Below are positions 55,308-64,000 of a DNA stretch of 64,000 nucleotides, piece by piece (position 1 is the first letter of the stretch; the number at the start of each line of letters is the position of its first letter). A program made the position numbers and the translations under genes. Under the pieces are notes generated by a model. The model saw only the letters and a program-made list of their open reading frames with translations, made no database searches and was not told where the DNA came from. The DNA is from Sesamum alatum (taxonomy: Eukaryota; Streptophyta; Magnoliopsida; Lamiales; Pedaliaceae): assembly GCA_034509735.1 (NCBI GenBank), contig JACGWO010000012.1, positions 310,001 to 374,000 on the forward strand. Reading direction: 5' to 3'.

Positions 55308-56827
55308 CTACTCCTCGTCCCCCTCGTCCTCGTCCATCTCGTCACGTCTAGGAAGGGGGTCTCTAGGAGGCCATGACGGGCCGGCGCCGGAGTGACTGAT
55401 TTGCAGGGCCTTCATCATGCCCATCATGTCCACCATCATCTCCTCGAGGCGGACCATCCGACCCTCCAGGTTTGACGAAGGCACTGGTGGTGGTGGTGGC
55501 GGTGGCGGTGGTGATGGCGAGGTAACGGTCTAGCTGAGACCGTAGGCCTCAGAACCAAGACCAAATACTCGGCCATTGTTCCTGCTCGGTCTGCCCGGAG
55601 CATCCCCAGGATTGGCCGTGGCCTGAGACTGGTGATCCTCCAACATCTTCTGGAACGTCTCCTGCAAAAATAGTTAGAATAAATTAGAATATTTTCATAC
55701 ATTAAAAAATAAATTAGAATATGAAATGTACAACTTACTGCCACCTCCGCTGCCCTCGGTCCGCTCCAGCCGTCGTCGGCCTTCTTCTTGTAGCATTTGG
55801 AGAATAACTCCATCTGCTTCATTGGCCGGCCGAGCTCCTCCTCCTGTAAAAAGAAATGGGAAATAGTTATTACAATTTTAATTGAATAATAATAAATACT
55901 TTAAATAATATTAAACATCTTACCATCTTCCGCTTGTGCATACGGACAGAGACAGAACCCCCGCGGTACACAGTAGCGGATGCGGCCGGGTTGGCGGACA
56001 TGTTCTCCTTGTTCTTCGCGCACTCCTCCTTGAACTCCGGGGACTCCCAGTACAGGAGAAGCTGCCGCTAGACCTCGTTCGCCAGCCACAGAGGCTTCTG
56101 CAGGGACTGTCTGGCGAGGACGAACTTGTTCCGGAGGAACTTCCCCGCCCAGACGTGGAAGATCTTGAACATCGCCTCGTCGTCATAGTCCCACCAGTAC
56201 GTCATCTGTATTAATATATATATATATATATATATCAGAACTGAATTGTTAAAATATTTAAAATAAAAATTTAATTGATAACTGAAATTAACCTTACCTT
56301 AAGGCTCTCAAACCAGAAATGCTGGTGCACTGGCGGGACCTTGCGCAAACTGCCCCAAGGGTGTGGATAGCGTCCTTGCACCACCGCGTTGATGCGCTCG
56401 TGTACCTTCTGATCCCTCCTGAAATTATATAATAATTAGTGTGAGATTAAAATAACAATTTAAATTACAAAAAAAATTTAAAAAAATATAAATATACCTC
56501 GCGCCGGCAAGTGTGATGCACTGGCACGCGGATGGTGGCGGGAGTGGTGGGGGTGGGGCAACCCATGGACAGGCTGGATCTATCGCCGGTGCGGTAGTGG
56601 ATGGTCCACCACCCTCCTCGACGGGTGCATGCTAGACGGACCAGGCTGCTGCTGATCTGGCGTAGGTGCTGCGGTGCCTGCTCTGCCGGTGGTGGGGGTG
56701 GTGAAGGTGGTGGTGGTCGGAACACTGCTTCCCCATCTTGGGAAGCAGCACCGGCCGACGGTATGGCCGGTGAGCCACGACCACGGCCACGTCCACCTCC
56801 TCGAGGTGGGAAATCCCGACCAGACAT
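55308..56827 (-). pseudogene. CACTA accessory transposase (Transposase_24 / Ptta-En/Spm type), five exons
   Basis: I modelled five exons from GT-AG borders: 56,827-56,498, 56,418-56,298, 56,205-55,924, 55,843-55,739 and 55,661-55,308. Exons 2-5 join in phase. Exon 1 starts MSGRDFPPRGGGRGRGRG and is Pro-rich. Exon 2 gives RDQKVHERINAVVQGRYPHP. Exon 3 gives WAGKFLRNKFVLARQSLQKP and WESPEFKEECAKNKENMS, ending GGSVSVRMHKRKM. Exon 4 gives EELGRPMKQMELFSKCYKKK. Exon 5 gives FQKMLEDHQSQA and RNNGRVFGLGSEA. The SPEFKE...K.N and GGS.....HKR pattern is the hallmark of this family. Two in-frame TAGs (56,068-56,070 and 55,530-55,532) and a frame change late in exon 1 disable it; otherwise it is well kept. 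Stop TAG at 55,308-55,310. Confidence 0.85.
56215..56235. repeat. (TA)n microsatellite in intron 2
   Basis: About 21 bases of alternating AT lie in the intron between exons 2 and 3 of the CACTA gene. Confidence 0.9.
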
Positions 56828-56839
56828 GATCAACAATTT

Positions 56840-57940
56840 TTTTTTTTAAAATATCAGTCGTATGAATATAAAAAATACATGTGAAGTATCAATTTATTTG
56901 AATAATGATAATTTTTCTAATATTTTAAAATAATTATGCAAACTAAATCCTAAAATTGTATACTAAGTCCCAAAATTAATCCTAAAATTTTTCCTACAAT
57001 ATTTACTAAATTCTAAAATTATTTCCTAAAATATATACTAACACACAAAATTGACGCTTAATTACACTAAATCCTTATATTTTTCCCATATATCTATATT
57101 AAATCCCAAAATTTGGCCCTAAAATTGCACTAGATCCTTCTATTTTTCTATATATTTATACTAAATACCATAATTTGACCATAAAATTGCACTAAATCGT
57201 TCTATTACCCTAAATATTTATACTAAATACCAATATTTGCCTATATCCTTACAAAATATTATAGAAAATTACCCAAATTTTCTTAAATTTCAGAAGATTA
57301 AAAAATTTCATATATTATGAGTAAAATTTTTGAAAATTACATAAAATATAAAGAAATTTGAGAAATTTTATTAAAAATACATAATTATTAAAAATTACAG
57401 AAAATTCTAAAAATATTTTAAAATTATAGAAAATGACTTAAAAAATTTAAAATTTCAGAAAAATGTCAGAAAATTCACAAAAAGAAAATTCATAAAAAAA
57501 ATTTAAAATTTTAGAAAATTACAGAAAATTTAAAAAAAATACCTAAAATTGACAAAATTTTCTAATTATTACCGAAATTATAGTTTTTTTTTCAGAAGAA
57601 ATTACTTAATTTGAATTACTCAATTTGAATTTTCATTTAATTATCTTAATCAATTAATCTATTTATTGACATGAAATTATGAATTCAACATAAAAAATCA
57701 CAGAAATTATAAATATTACATAAAAATTACAGAAAATAATCAGTAAATCCCCAACAATATGTACAAAATTGCAGAATATTCATCAAATTCACATAAAATA
57801 ATCAAAAAAATTCTTAAATTACAATAACAGTCCTACATATACAAAAATTACAGTTACAACACAAAATTTACAGAAATTACAATTACAACCATATATGTAC
57901 AAAATTTACAATTATAGCCCCATATTTACAAAAATTACAA
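56840..57940. other. AT-rich spacer between the two CACTA genes
   Basis: No gene. The left half (56,940-57,240) has repeated ACTAAATCC.AAAATT-type words at about 50-60 bp spacing. The right half (57,290-57,910) is dominated by AAAATTACAGAAAAT words. Both look like slippage-derived low-complexity expansion; part may be an intron of the TNP2 gene. Confidence 0.75.
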
Positions 57941-57950
57941 TCACAACGTA

Positions 57951-59575
57951 TGATCTTGAGATCCTTCCGTGCATTCAGATTGTCCTTCGTTTTCCCCTTG
58001 ATGTCCATCACAGTATTGAATATATTATCGAACACATTCTTCTCAATATGCATGACATCAAGATTGTGTCGTATCAGATACGCCCCCAGTATTCAAGCTC
58101 TCAGAAGATGCTTTTCTTCATCCACTTATGGTGACACCGTAGACTTCCAGTTCACTCAACGGTTGTTCGACTGCCACCCTAAATGCATCGACATGGGTTC
58201 GGATCTGTTCTCCAATCAGCCTCAGACGTGCAACCTTCCTCTCCATTCGATTTTTAGTGAAGGCTTTCTTGTTCCTGCGATAAGGATGATGCAGTGGTAG
58301 GAACTGCTTGTGGCAGTCAAAATAGCATGCCTTCTGACCGTGTTGTAAATAGAATGCCCGTGTGTCCTCCATACAAACTGGACAGCCCATAACACCGGCG
58401 GTACTCCATCCAGACGCCATCCCATAAGCAGGAAGGTCATTCACTGTCCACATCAATGAGGCATGCATCATGAATGCCTGGTTTGTCGCAGTATCGTGCG
58501 TACGTACACCCACATGCCATAAATTCTGCAACTCCTCGATCAACGGCTCCAAGTAGACATTGATAAGACATTTCGGATTCGATGGGCCAGGGATCACCAT
58601 CGTTAGGAACATATACTCAGACTTCATGCACATTCCCGGTAGGAGATTGTACGGTGTAAGTATCACGGGCCAACATGAATAAGTTTTACCATACTGGGCG
58701 TGCGGTGCAAACCCATCCGTGCACAACTCAACTGCAAAATCAGGATACGTCCGGTCAAAATGCTTCCAAGCCTCTACATCGGATGGATGACACATGGATC
58801 CTTCCTCCGTCTGATGGCTCGCATGCCAAGTCATATGCTCTGTTGTGGCCTCTGACGCATAAAACCTTTGCAGCAGAGGGGTAAGCGGTAGATACCTAAG
58901 AATGGCATGCGGGGACTTCTTGCATTTAGGATTTCTGTCCTTGGTGGGTTTGTACCTAGCGTCTCCACAAAACTTGCAATATTCCAAATTAATATCGTCC
59001 TTCCAGTACAACATGCAACCGTTTTTGCAAGCATCAATCTTCTGAACTGGTAAACCCAATTCTCTTATTAATTTCTTCGTATTGTAATAATCGGCGGGGA
59101 AAATGTGATCGCAGGCATTACAGTATCAGCCCAACTGGCATAACCGATCATATGTATGCTCGAAAAAACCCCCTTCAACCTTGATATTCACCAAAGAGGC
59201 AATTGACGCCAACTGAGAGGTGGTGCAGCCGTTCCACGACGATCGGTCCGCAGCATGAACTACATCAGAAAAACGGTCTGACAAGCCAGACACATAATCA
59301 TAGGATCCCGAATCGTAATATGAATTAGGACCCACATCAGATGGACAATACCGAGTACCATCATCAGTCGGTCCCTCCTGGTTGTACGAAGACGGCCCCC
59401 AGAAAGACGGCCCGACGGCATCGAATACCATCCTCTGCACCCAATCCATCTGAGCCGCATCACCCCAATGCGAACTACCCTCCTCCTGAACGAGTGGCGT
59501 TTGCTGCTGTTGCACAAGGGCCGCTGTCAATGCTTCAAAGTATTCCTGCACCCTCTCCTCACCATGCGAGTCCAA
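57951..59575 (-). pseudogene. CACTA transposase TNP2 (Transposase_21 type), truncated
   Basis: This is the catalytic transposase. One minus-strand frame covers 59,575 to 58,118 with a single TGA at 59,126-59,128. Recognisable segments are YYNTKKLIRELGLPVQKIDA, CKNGCMLYWKDD, EYCKFCGDARYKP, LPLTPLLQRFYASEATTEHM, MCHPSDVEAWKHFD, VELCTDGFAPHAQYGKTYSC, WPVILTPYNLLPGMCMKSEY and TWTVNDLPAYGMASGW-like residues, then GCPVCMEDTRAFYLQHGQKA. After a stop at 58,118 the family continues in another frame with NLDVMHIEKNVFDNIFNTVM down to about 57,951, then stops abruptly. The family is usually longer, so roughly the C-terminal third is missing. The N-terminal Transpos_assoc domain is not visible; the apparent start is not an ATG and is probably an exon edge. 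Confidence 0.9.
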
Positions 59576-60878
59576 TTATAATAAAAATTAATTTATTTAT
59601 TATGATTTGTGGTAAATATTTATTAAAAAAATAATAATTCAACTCCAAAATGTAATTTTCTCAAATACAAATAAAAATAATTTATAACATAATTTATTAT
59701 GTATATAAAGATAAAAATAATCTCTTTGTGGTATAATTTATTTTATTTTGAAATAATCAAAAAAATGGAAAATCAAAAGGAATCGCCATGTATTAACTTC
59801 TTTTATTACTTTTTGTTACATTGTATTAAATTTCTTTATTTTATTTGTTGTTTCGTTCACTGTAAATTTTTCTCAAATATATAATTTAAAACATAATTTA
59901 TTATGTATATAAAAATAAAAATAAAAATAAAAATAATCTCTTTGTGGTCAAATTTGTAGTTTAATTAACTCCAATTCTTTTTACATTTTTAAGTAATATA
60001 TTTAGGAAATAATTAGAAAAAATGAAAAAATTGAAAGGACTCGCCAATTAGACATGTCCCAACAATAGAGAGTATTATTTTGATACTTTGGTATATATAT
60101 AAACCAAAATGCTACAATTTATATAATAACTTAACTCCAAAAAGTAATTAAAATAGGTAAAATTTACATCAAGCAGAACCTATTATCATATAAAAAGTAT
60201 TTTTTTATTTATATAAAAGATATGAGTTCTCTATTTGTGGTTAAACTTATATGATACTACAAAATCATTAAATTGCATTTATAAATTAGTTTATGTGAAT
60301 TTTGATCCTACTAATTGTACTCTTTTACATGTAATATATTTATTGAAAATACCACCTTAGAACTGTAAATGCTATTAGTACTCTAAAATTTAAAACATAA
60401 TTTATTATGTATATAAAAATAAAAAAAAATCTCTTTGTGGTCAAATTTTATTATTGAATGATTCTTCTGTATTTATTGCTCCATATAGTTAACTAACTCC
60501 AATCATAATGTAACATATTTTGTAAAATATGACATAATTTAAAAAAAATGGAAAATAATTTTTTTATATGAATTTACAATTTTACAATTGATTTTCCTGT
60601 ATTTATTACTTAAAATAATTTAACTCCAAAAAGTAATTAAAATAAAATTTACATCAAGCAGAGCCTATTATAATATAAAATAATTTATTATTTACATATA
60701 ACATATGAGTTCTCTATTTGTGGTTAAAGTTTTAACCCAACTTATATGATCCTACAAATTGTTAAAATCGTTACGCATTTATAGTACTATTTTCATTTAT
60801 ATGGATATGTGAATTTTGATCCTACTAATTGCAAAAGAATTCTTTTATTTTATTTATTGTTTCATTCTCTTTTATATA

Positions 60879-61169
60879 CTAGCCGTCGTAGCACGCCGTT
60901 TCTGCGTGCATATAATAAATAATTTTTTTACTTTAAAATATATTATAAACAAGAGTAAAATATATCAACTAATACATCATATTATAAAAAAACCAAGAAA
61001 AGAAATAAAAAACTAATTTATCAATTAATATAAAATTTGAAAAGTTGAATAAAGTAGTTATCTTATCAGTTGAGGGTTATGTTTTACAACACAAAAAAGT
61101 GGTGCGGCGGTGTCATTAACCGCCATTTGTGAGTAAAAATGAGGGTTTTTTTTTATATAATAGTATAGA
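60879..61169 (-). mobile_element. Short non-autonomous Helitron (291 bp)
   Basis: On the minus strand it starts TCTATACTATTATATAAAAA (from 61,169) and ends with a GC-rich hairpin, eight bases, then CTAG (60,882-60,879). It is flanked by A on the 5' side and T on the 3' side, the A|TC...CTAG|T insertion rule of Helitrons, which make no target duplication. The TATACTATTATATAAAA start is common in plant Helitrons. A related unoccupied site lies near 60,320-60,340 (CTCTTTTACATGTAATATAT), where the flanks are joined. No coding capacity. Confidence 0.85.
60891..60909 (-). other. Helitron 3' hairpin
   Basis: GCACGC (60,891-60,896) pairs with GCGTGC (60,904-60,909) around a 7-base loop, eight bases from the CTAG end. 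Such a hairpin is the transposition terminator of Helitrons. Confidence 0.85.
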
Positions 61170-62391
61170 TAATGTAATATATTCATTGAAAATACCGTGT
61201 TAGAACACTATAAATGTTATTAATGCTCTAAAATTATAATTTATTATGTATATAAAAGATAATCTCTTTGCGGTCAAATTTTATTAAATTTACATTGGAT
61301 GATTCTTGGTAATATAAAAATGTCTTGTAGAATATGAAATAATTAAAAAAATGGAAATTTTGTTTTTTTCTTTAATTGTTTACAAAAATTAATTATTATT
61401 TTTTAATATTTTATGAAACCAATTCTTTTTACATTTATAATGTCATATATTTAGGAAATACCATGTTAGAATATTGTAAATGTTATTAATACTCTAATTT
61501 TTTCTCAAACACAAATACATATAATTTAAAACATAATTTATTATGTATATAAAAATAAAAATAATCTCTTTTGTGGTCAAATTTTATTAAATTTACATTG
61601 AATGATTCTTCTATATTTATTTTTTACATTTATAATTTAATATATTTAAAGAAATAATTAGAAAAATTGGAGAAATTGAAAGGACTCGCCAATTGGACAT
61701 GTCCCAACAATATTATACTCTCTTATTAGTTTATTTTGATACTTTGGTATGTTATTTAGATTAGGTTAATTTACATCAATTAGAACCTATTATAATATAA
61801 AAAATAATTTATTATTTATATAAAAGATATTTGTTAATATTGCATTATAACGATGAGTTATTCATTTACAATACCACGCTAAAATTTTTTTATAGTTTTA
61901 AGGACTCGCCAATTTATTATTTTTTACATTTATAACATATTTATTAAAAATGTCTTGTAGAATATGAAATAATTAAAAAATGGAAAATTAGTTTTTTTAA
62001 ATTTTTTATGAATTTACAATTTTACATCTATTGATTGAATTTTATAATTTTAATCGACTCAATTATTTTTACATTTATAAGGTAATATATTTTGGAAATA
62101 ATTAGAAAGAAATGGAGAAATTGAAAGGACTTGCCAAATTGGACATGTCCCAACAATATTAATACCAAGAAATGTTGAAAAGGATACTTTTAGAAATGCA
62201 AATTTTGGCTCTGTGACGGCTATTTTATGTTGACAGTTTTTGGGCAGTTTTTTGGCGATTTTTTGTGTCTCCCCGGCGGTGGGAGTGGTGGGTCCCCGGC
62301 TTTAGGGGTGTTCGAACATTTATGGTGTTTCCCTCAATTCTGGTTTCGTCTTCGATTTACTAGTCGGACTTGTATCTGTTGTAAGGGTTCC

Positions 62392-63939
62392 ATGGACGGA
62401 TCTTTGTTGGAATTAGGCTCGGGGTTGTCAAGATGAGGGGGTTTTACTACCGGATGATCCTTCGGGTCTCCATGGCCAGTTTGAACTCACATTGGTTGGT
62501 CGTCTCCTCAGCCATCACCCAACCAACTTTGAGGCTTTGTCCCATACTCTTGTTAATCTCTTACAGCCCACTCGGGGGGTCGAAATTCGTCGCATTGCGG
62601 ACTCTAGGTTCTGTTTCGTCTTTCCTCACATTGTGGACTTGCGGCGCACTCTTGCTCTTCTGCCGTGGACGTTTGATCGAAATCTTCTTATCCTACGAGA
62701 ACTTGCACCAGGAGACTTGCCGGAATCGGTCTCTTTGAATTGGAGCCCTTTTTACGTGCGCGTTCATGGGATTCCGTATGGCCTTCGCACTACAGCCACT
62801 GCGCGGCTACTTGGCACTAAAATTGGGGCTTGGGAAGATAAAGCTAATATTGAGAACTCCATTACGTGGCGGGATTCCCTCTGCATGCGCATCCTTCTTG
62901 ACGTTATGCAATCTTTGAAACGAGCTCTCCGGGTCCGTTTGCGTCATAACGCCTCAGTGGTGGTTCGTTTCACCTATGAACGACTACCGAATTTTTGTTA
63001 TCTTTGCGGCAGGCTCGGACACATCCAGCGGTTGTGTGATCTTCAGTTTACATGGCTTTATCGATCCCGGGGTACATGCTCCTTATGGTCCGTGGTTGTG
63101 TGAAAACTCTTTTGGTAATCGCTCATCTGTTGATTACTCCTCTCTCCGGCCAACTGTGGTCCGACCCTTTCGCGGTCTGTCTTCGCCGGCTTTTTCTAGC
63201 TCCGACAATAGCGGCAGTTCACGGTCGGTTCGTGGGGCTCAAGTTTTTGGGGATTTCCGTACACCATTGGCGGGACTCCCCCACCAGCCTTTTCCATCTG
63301 CGGAGACGGGCCCAGCCCAAGGTCCCGACCTTTTTTCTGTTGTTGGCCTTGTCCAAGGCCCAAACCAATCTGCAGCTACAGGCCCACCTCTGGTCCCGAG
63401 TCCATCTGTTGCTACCTGCTTAGTCGCGGCTCCTGGCCCATCTGCTAAGATTGGCCCAGTTTCTAATTGTGGCCCATCTTCTACTGTTAGTCCAACTCGC
63501 ACGCCAGTTGGGCCGGCTTCTAATACAGCTGCTCTTAGGAACTTGGTATCTACTTCCCAACAACCCGTGGTTTTCGATTAATTCTCCTCATCCCGCTGCT
63601 CAGTGTGATTTAGGGCCAACTCTGGTTGCTTCTCCGTTGTACTTCTCTCATCGTTCTCCTCCGGCTAAGTTGTTCTCTTTCCGTAGCGCGCCGGACGCTA
63701 CTGTCCCGGGGGCCCTAAATCTGGTGGATGTTCCTCTGGCAGAGGCCCATGTCGCGGAAGTGGGTTTTTCAGCCATTCCTCCGTCCTTGGCTGGTTCTGG
63801 TAGTCGAGTTGTTGGTGGCTGACGTGGACGGCGACGTGGAATATGCCCAGGGGCCAAGCGCAAACTATCACTTCTGATGGGTTCCAGTGGGGCGGATCGT
63901 CCAACTAAGAAGCGTCTGGATGGTGTTTTTTCTCGATAG
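62392..63939 (+). pseudogene. LINE-C ORF1 (DUF4283 / CCHC), broken
   Basis: MDGSLLELGSGLSR opens at ATG 62,392, then a frame shift near 62,432 leads to DEGVLLPDDPSGLHGQFELT and the DUF4283 domain (about 62,475-62,960: VGRLLSHHPTNFEALSHTLV, LLPWTFDRNLLILREL, PFYVRVHGIPYGLRT). The zinc knuckle CYLCGRLGHIQRLC (C-x2-C-x4-H-x4-C) is at about 62,995-63,036. A second shift near 63,050 precedes FIDPGVHAPYGPWL and a long Pro/Ser/Gly-rich stretch with repeated GP..P. motifs. After a further shift near 63,570 it ends RPTKKRLDGVFSR with TAG at 63,937-63,939. The domain order is that of LINE ORF1 RNA-binding proteins. Confidence 0.9.
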
Positions 63940-63990
63940 CTCGTCGGAGCTATCATCGGCGGCGATTGCTCTGCGGTCCCGCCGAGCATT

Positions 63991-64000
63991 ATGAATTGCC
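63991..64000 (+). CDS. LINE-C ORF2 start (first codons only)
   Basis: ATGAATTGCC encodes M-N-C, the typical start of plant LINE ORF2 endonucleases (MNCL.WN.RGLG). It lies about 50 bp after the ORF1 stop. Only three codons are inside the window, so this is a placement by analogy. Confidence 0.55.

Larger units (their letters stand above)
54392..59640 (-). mobile_element. CACTA (En/Spm) DNA transposon, one end visible
   Basis: The terminus CACTACAAAAATTTGCGG starts at 54,392, preceded by TAA as the possible 3 bp target duplication. The next 700 bp carry repeated GGAACGGT words. Both proteins expected of plant CACTA elements are present on the minus strand, in the order TNP2 then a Transposase_24-type gene, so the visible terminus is the 3' end. 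I could not find the opposite end (TAGTG on the + strand, then TAA) to the right, so the right boundary is approximate. The insertion is inside a copia LTR remnant. Confidence 0.88.
59580..62200. repeat. AT-rich region with dispersed repeat words
   Basis: No gene. Block A (ACATAATTTATTATGTATAT, then AAAA...AATCTCTTTGTGGTCAAATTT) occurs five times, near 59,690, 59,890, 60,395, 61,235 and 61,530. Block B (GAAAGGACTCGCCAATT, then GGACATGTCCCAACAAT) occurs near 60,034, 61,677 and 62,122. Block C (GAACCTATTATAATATAAAA-like) occurs near 60,177, 60,660 and 61,785. Order and spacing vary, so this is an old repeat that duplicated and shuffled. A Helitron is inserted in it. Confidence 0.8.
62205..64000 (+). 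mobile_element. LINE-C retrotransposon, 5' part (runs off window)
   Basis: GC content and style change sharply near 62,205. A short G/T-rich leader is followed by ORF1 and the start of ORF2. It differs in sequence from LINE-A and LINE-B. The 5' boundary is estimated from the change of composition; no TSD can be tested because the 3' end is outside the window. Confidence 0.85.

Noticed and set aside
55936..56214. A 92-codon + strand frame opposite CACTA exon 3
   Set aside because: It is antisense to the well-supported exon; no independent support.
59699..61016. Short Phe/Tyr/Ile-rich frames that resemble membrane peptides (59,699-59,884 and 60,816-61,016)
   Set aside because: The composition simply reflects AT-rich DNA; the second crosses the Helitron border.
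1..64000. tRNA, rRNA, snRNA or organelle-derived segments
   Set aside because: I saw no cloverleaf, 5S/45S core or plastid/mitochondrial gene motif on either strand; a tRNA scan would be needed to exclude decayed copies.

Overview
This window looks like plant nuclear heterochromatin. The evidence is a tandem satellite together with LINEs that carry a DUF4283 ORF1, a chromovirus-like Ty3/gypsy element primed by initiator-tRNA-Met, a copia element, a CACTA (En/Spm) transposon and a short Helitron. I cannot name the species; the repeat content fits a eudicot. I see no ordinary host gene, tRNA, rRNA or CRISPR array. Almost every coding trace belongs to a transposable element and is broken.

Layout: (1) 1-113 is a scrap of a LINE, here called LINE-A. 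(2) 114-17,750 is a + oriented array of a ~333 bp satellite. Much of it is built from an 11-monomer higher-order repeat (HOR) of about 3.64 kb, and one 500-N assembly gap falls inside it. (3) 17,751-22,871 is a LINE-A copy inserted in a monomer, with target-site duplications. (4) 22,872-27,662 continues the array without an obvious HOR. (5) 27,663-40,361 is a minus-strand Ty3/gypsy element with one complete LTR, PPT, PBS and gag/pol remnants. Nested in it are a 6.2 kb LINE-A with a 15 bp TSD, a short LINE tail, and a piece of a second LINE (LINE-B) that replaces the middle of the other LTR. (6) 40,362-45,350 is a decayed + strand copia element running from gag to a 3' LTR. (7) 45,351-53,550 is the same satellite in the opposite orientation, interrupted by a gypsy solo LTR with TSD. 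(8) 53,505-54,391 holds a perfect inverted repeat at the array edge and a second copia LTR remnant of the same family. (9) 54,392 to about 59,640 is a CACTA element on the minus strand, with a terminal CACTA, subterminal repeats, a five-exon Transposase_24-type gene and a TNP2 transposase pseudogene. (10) 59,580-62,200 is AT-rich repetitive DNA containing a 291 bp Helitron. (11) From about 62,200 to the window end is the 5' part of a third LINE (LINE-C), with its ORF1 and the first codons of ORF2.

How it fits together: the satellite is the substrate and the mobile elements have invaded it in layers. TSDs and nesting order several insertions: LINE-A went into gypsy, LINE-A into satellite, the gypsy solo LTR into inverted satellite, CACTA into a copia LTR, and the Helitron into AT-rich repeats. 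The points most worth following are the 11-mer HOR with a shortened copy and a gap whose true size can be predicted, the reversal of array orientation across the retroelement cluster, a promoter-like motif set repeated in most monomers, the LTR with a LINE patch, and the Helitron with a paralogous empty site. Similarities and family names are judged by eye from the sequence; no search was run.
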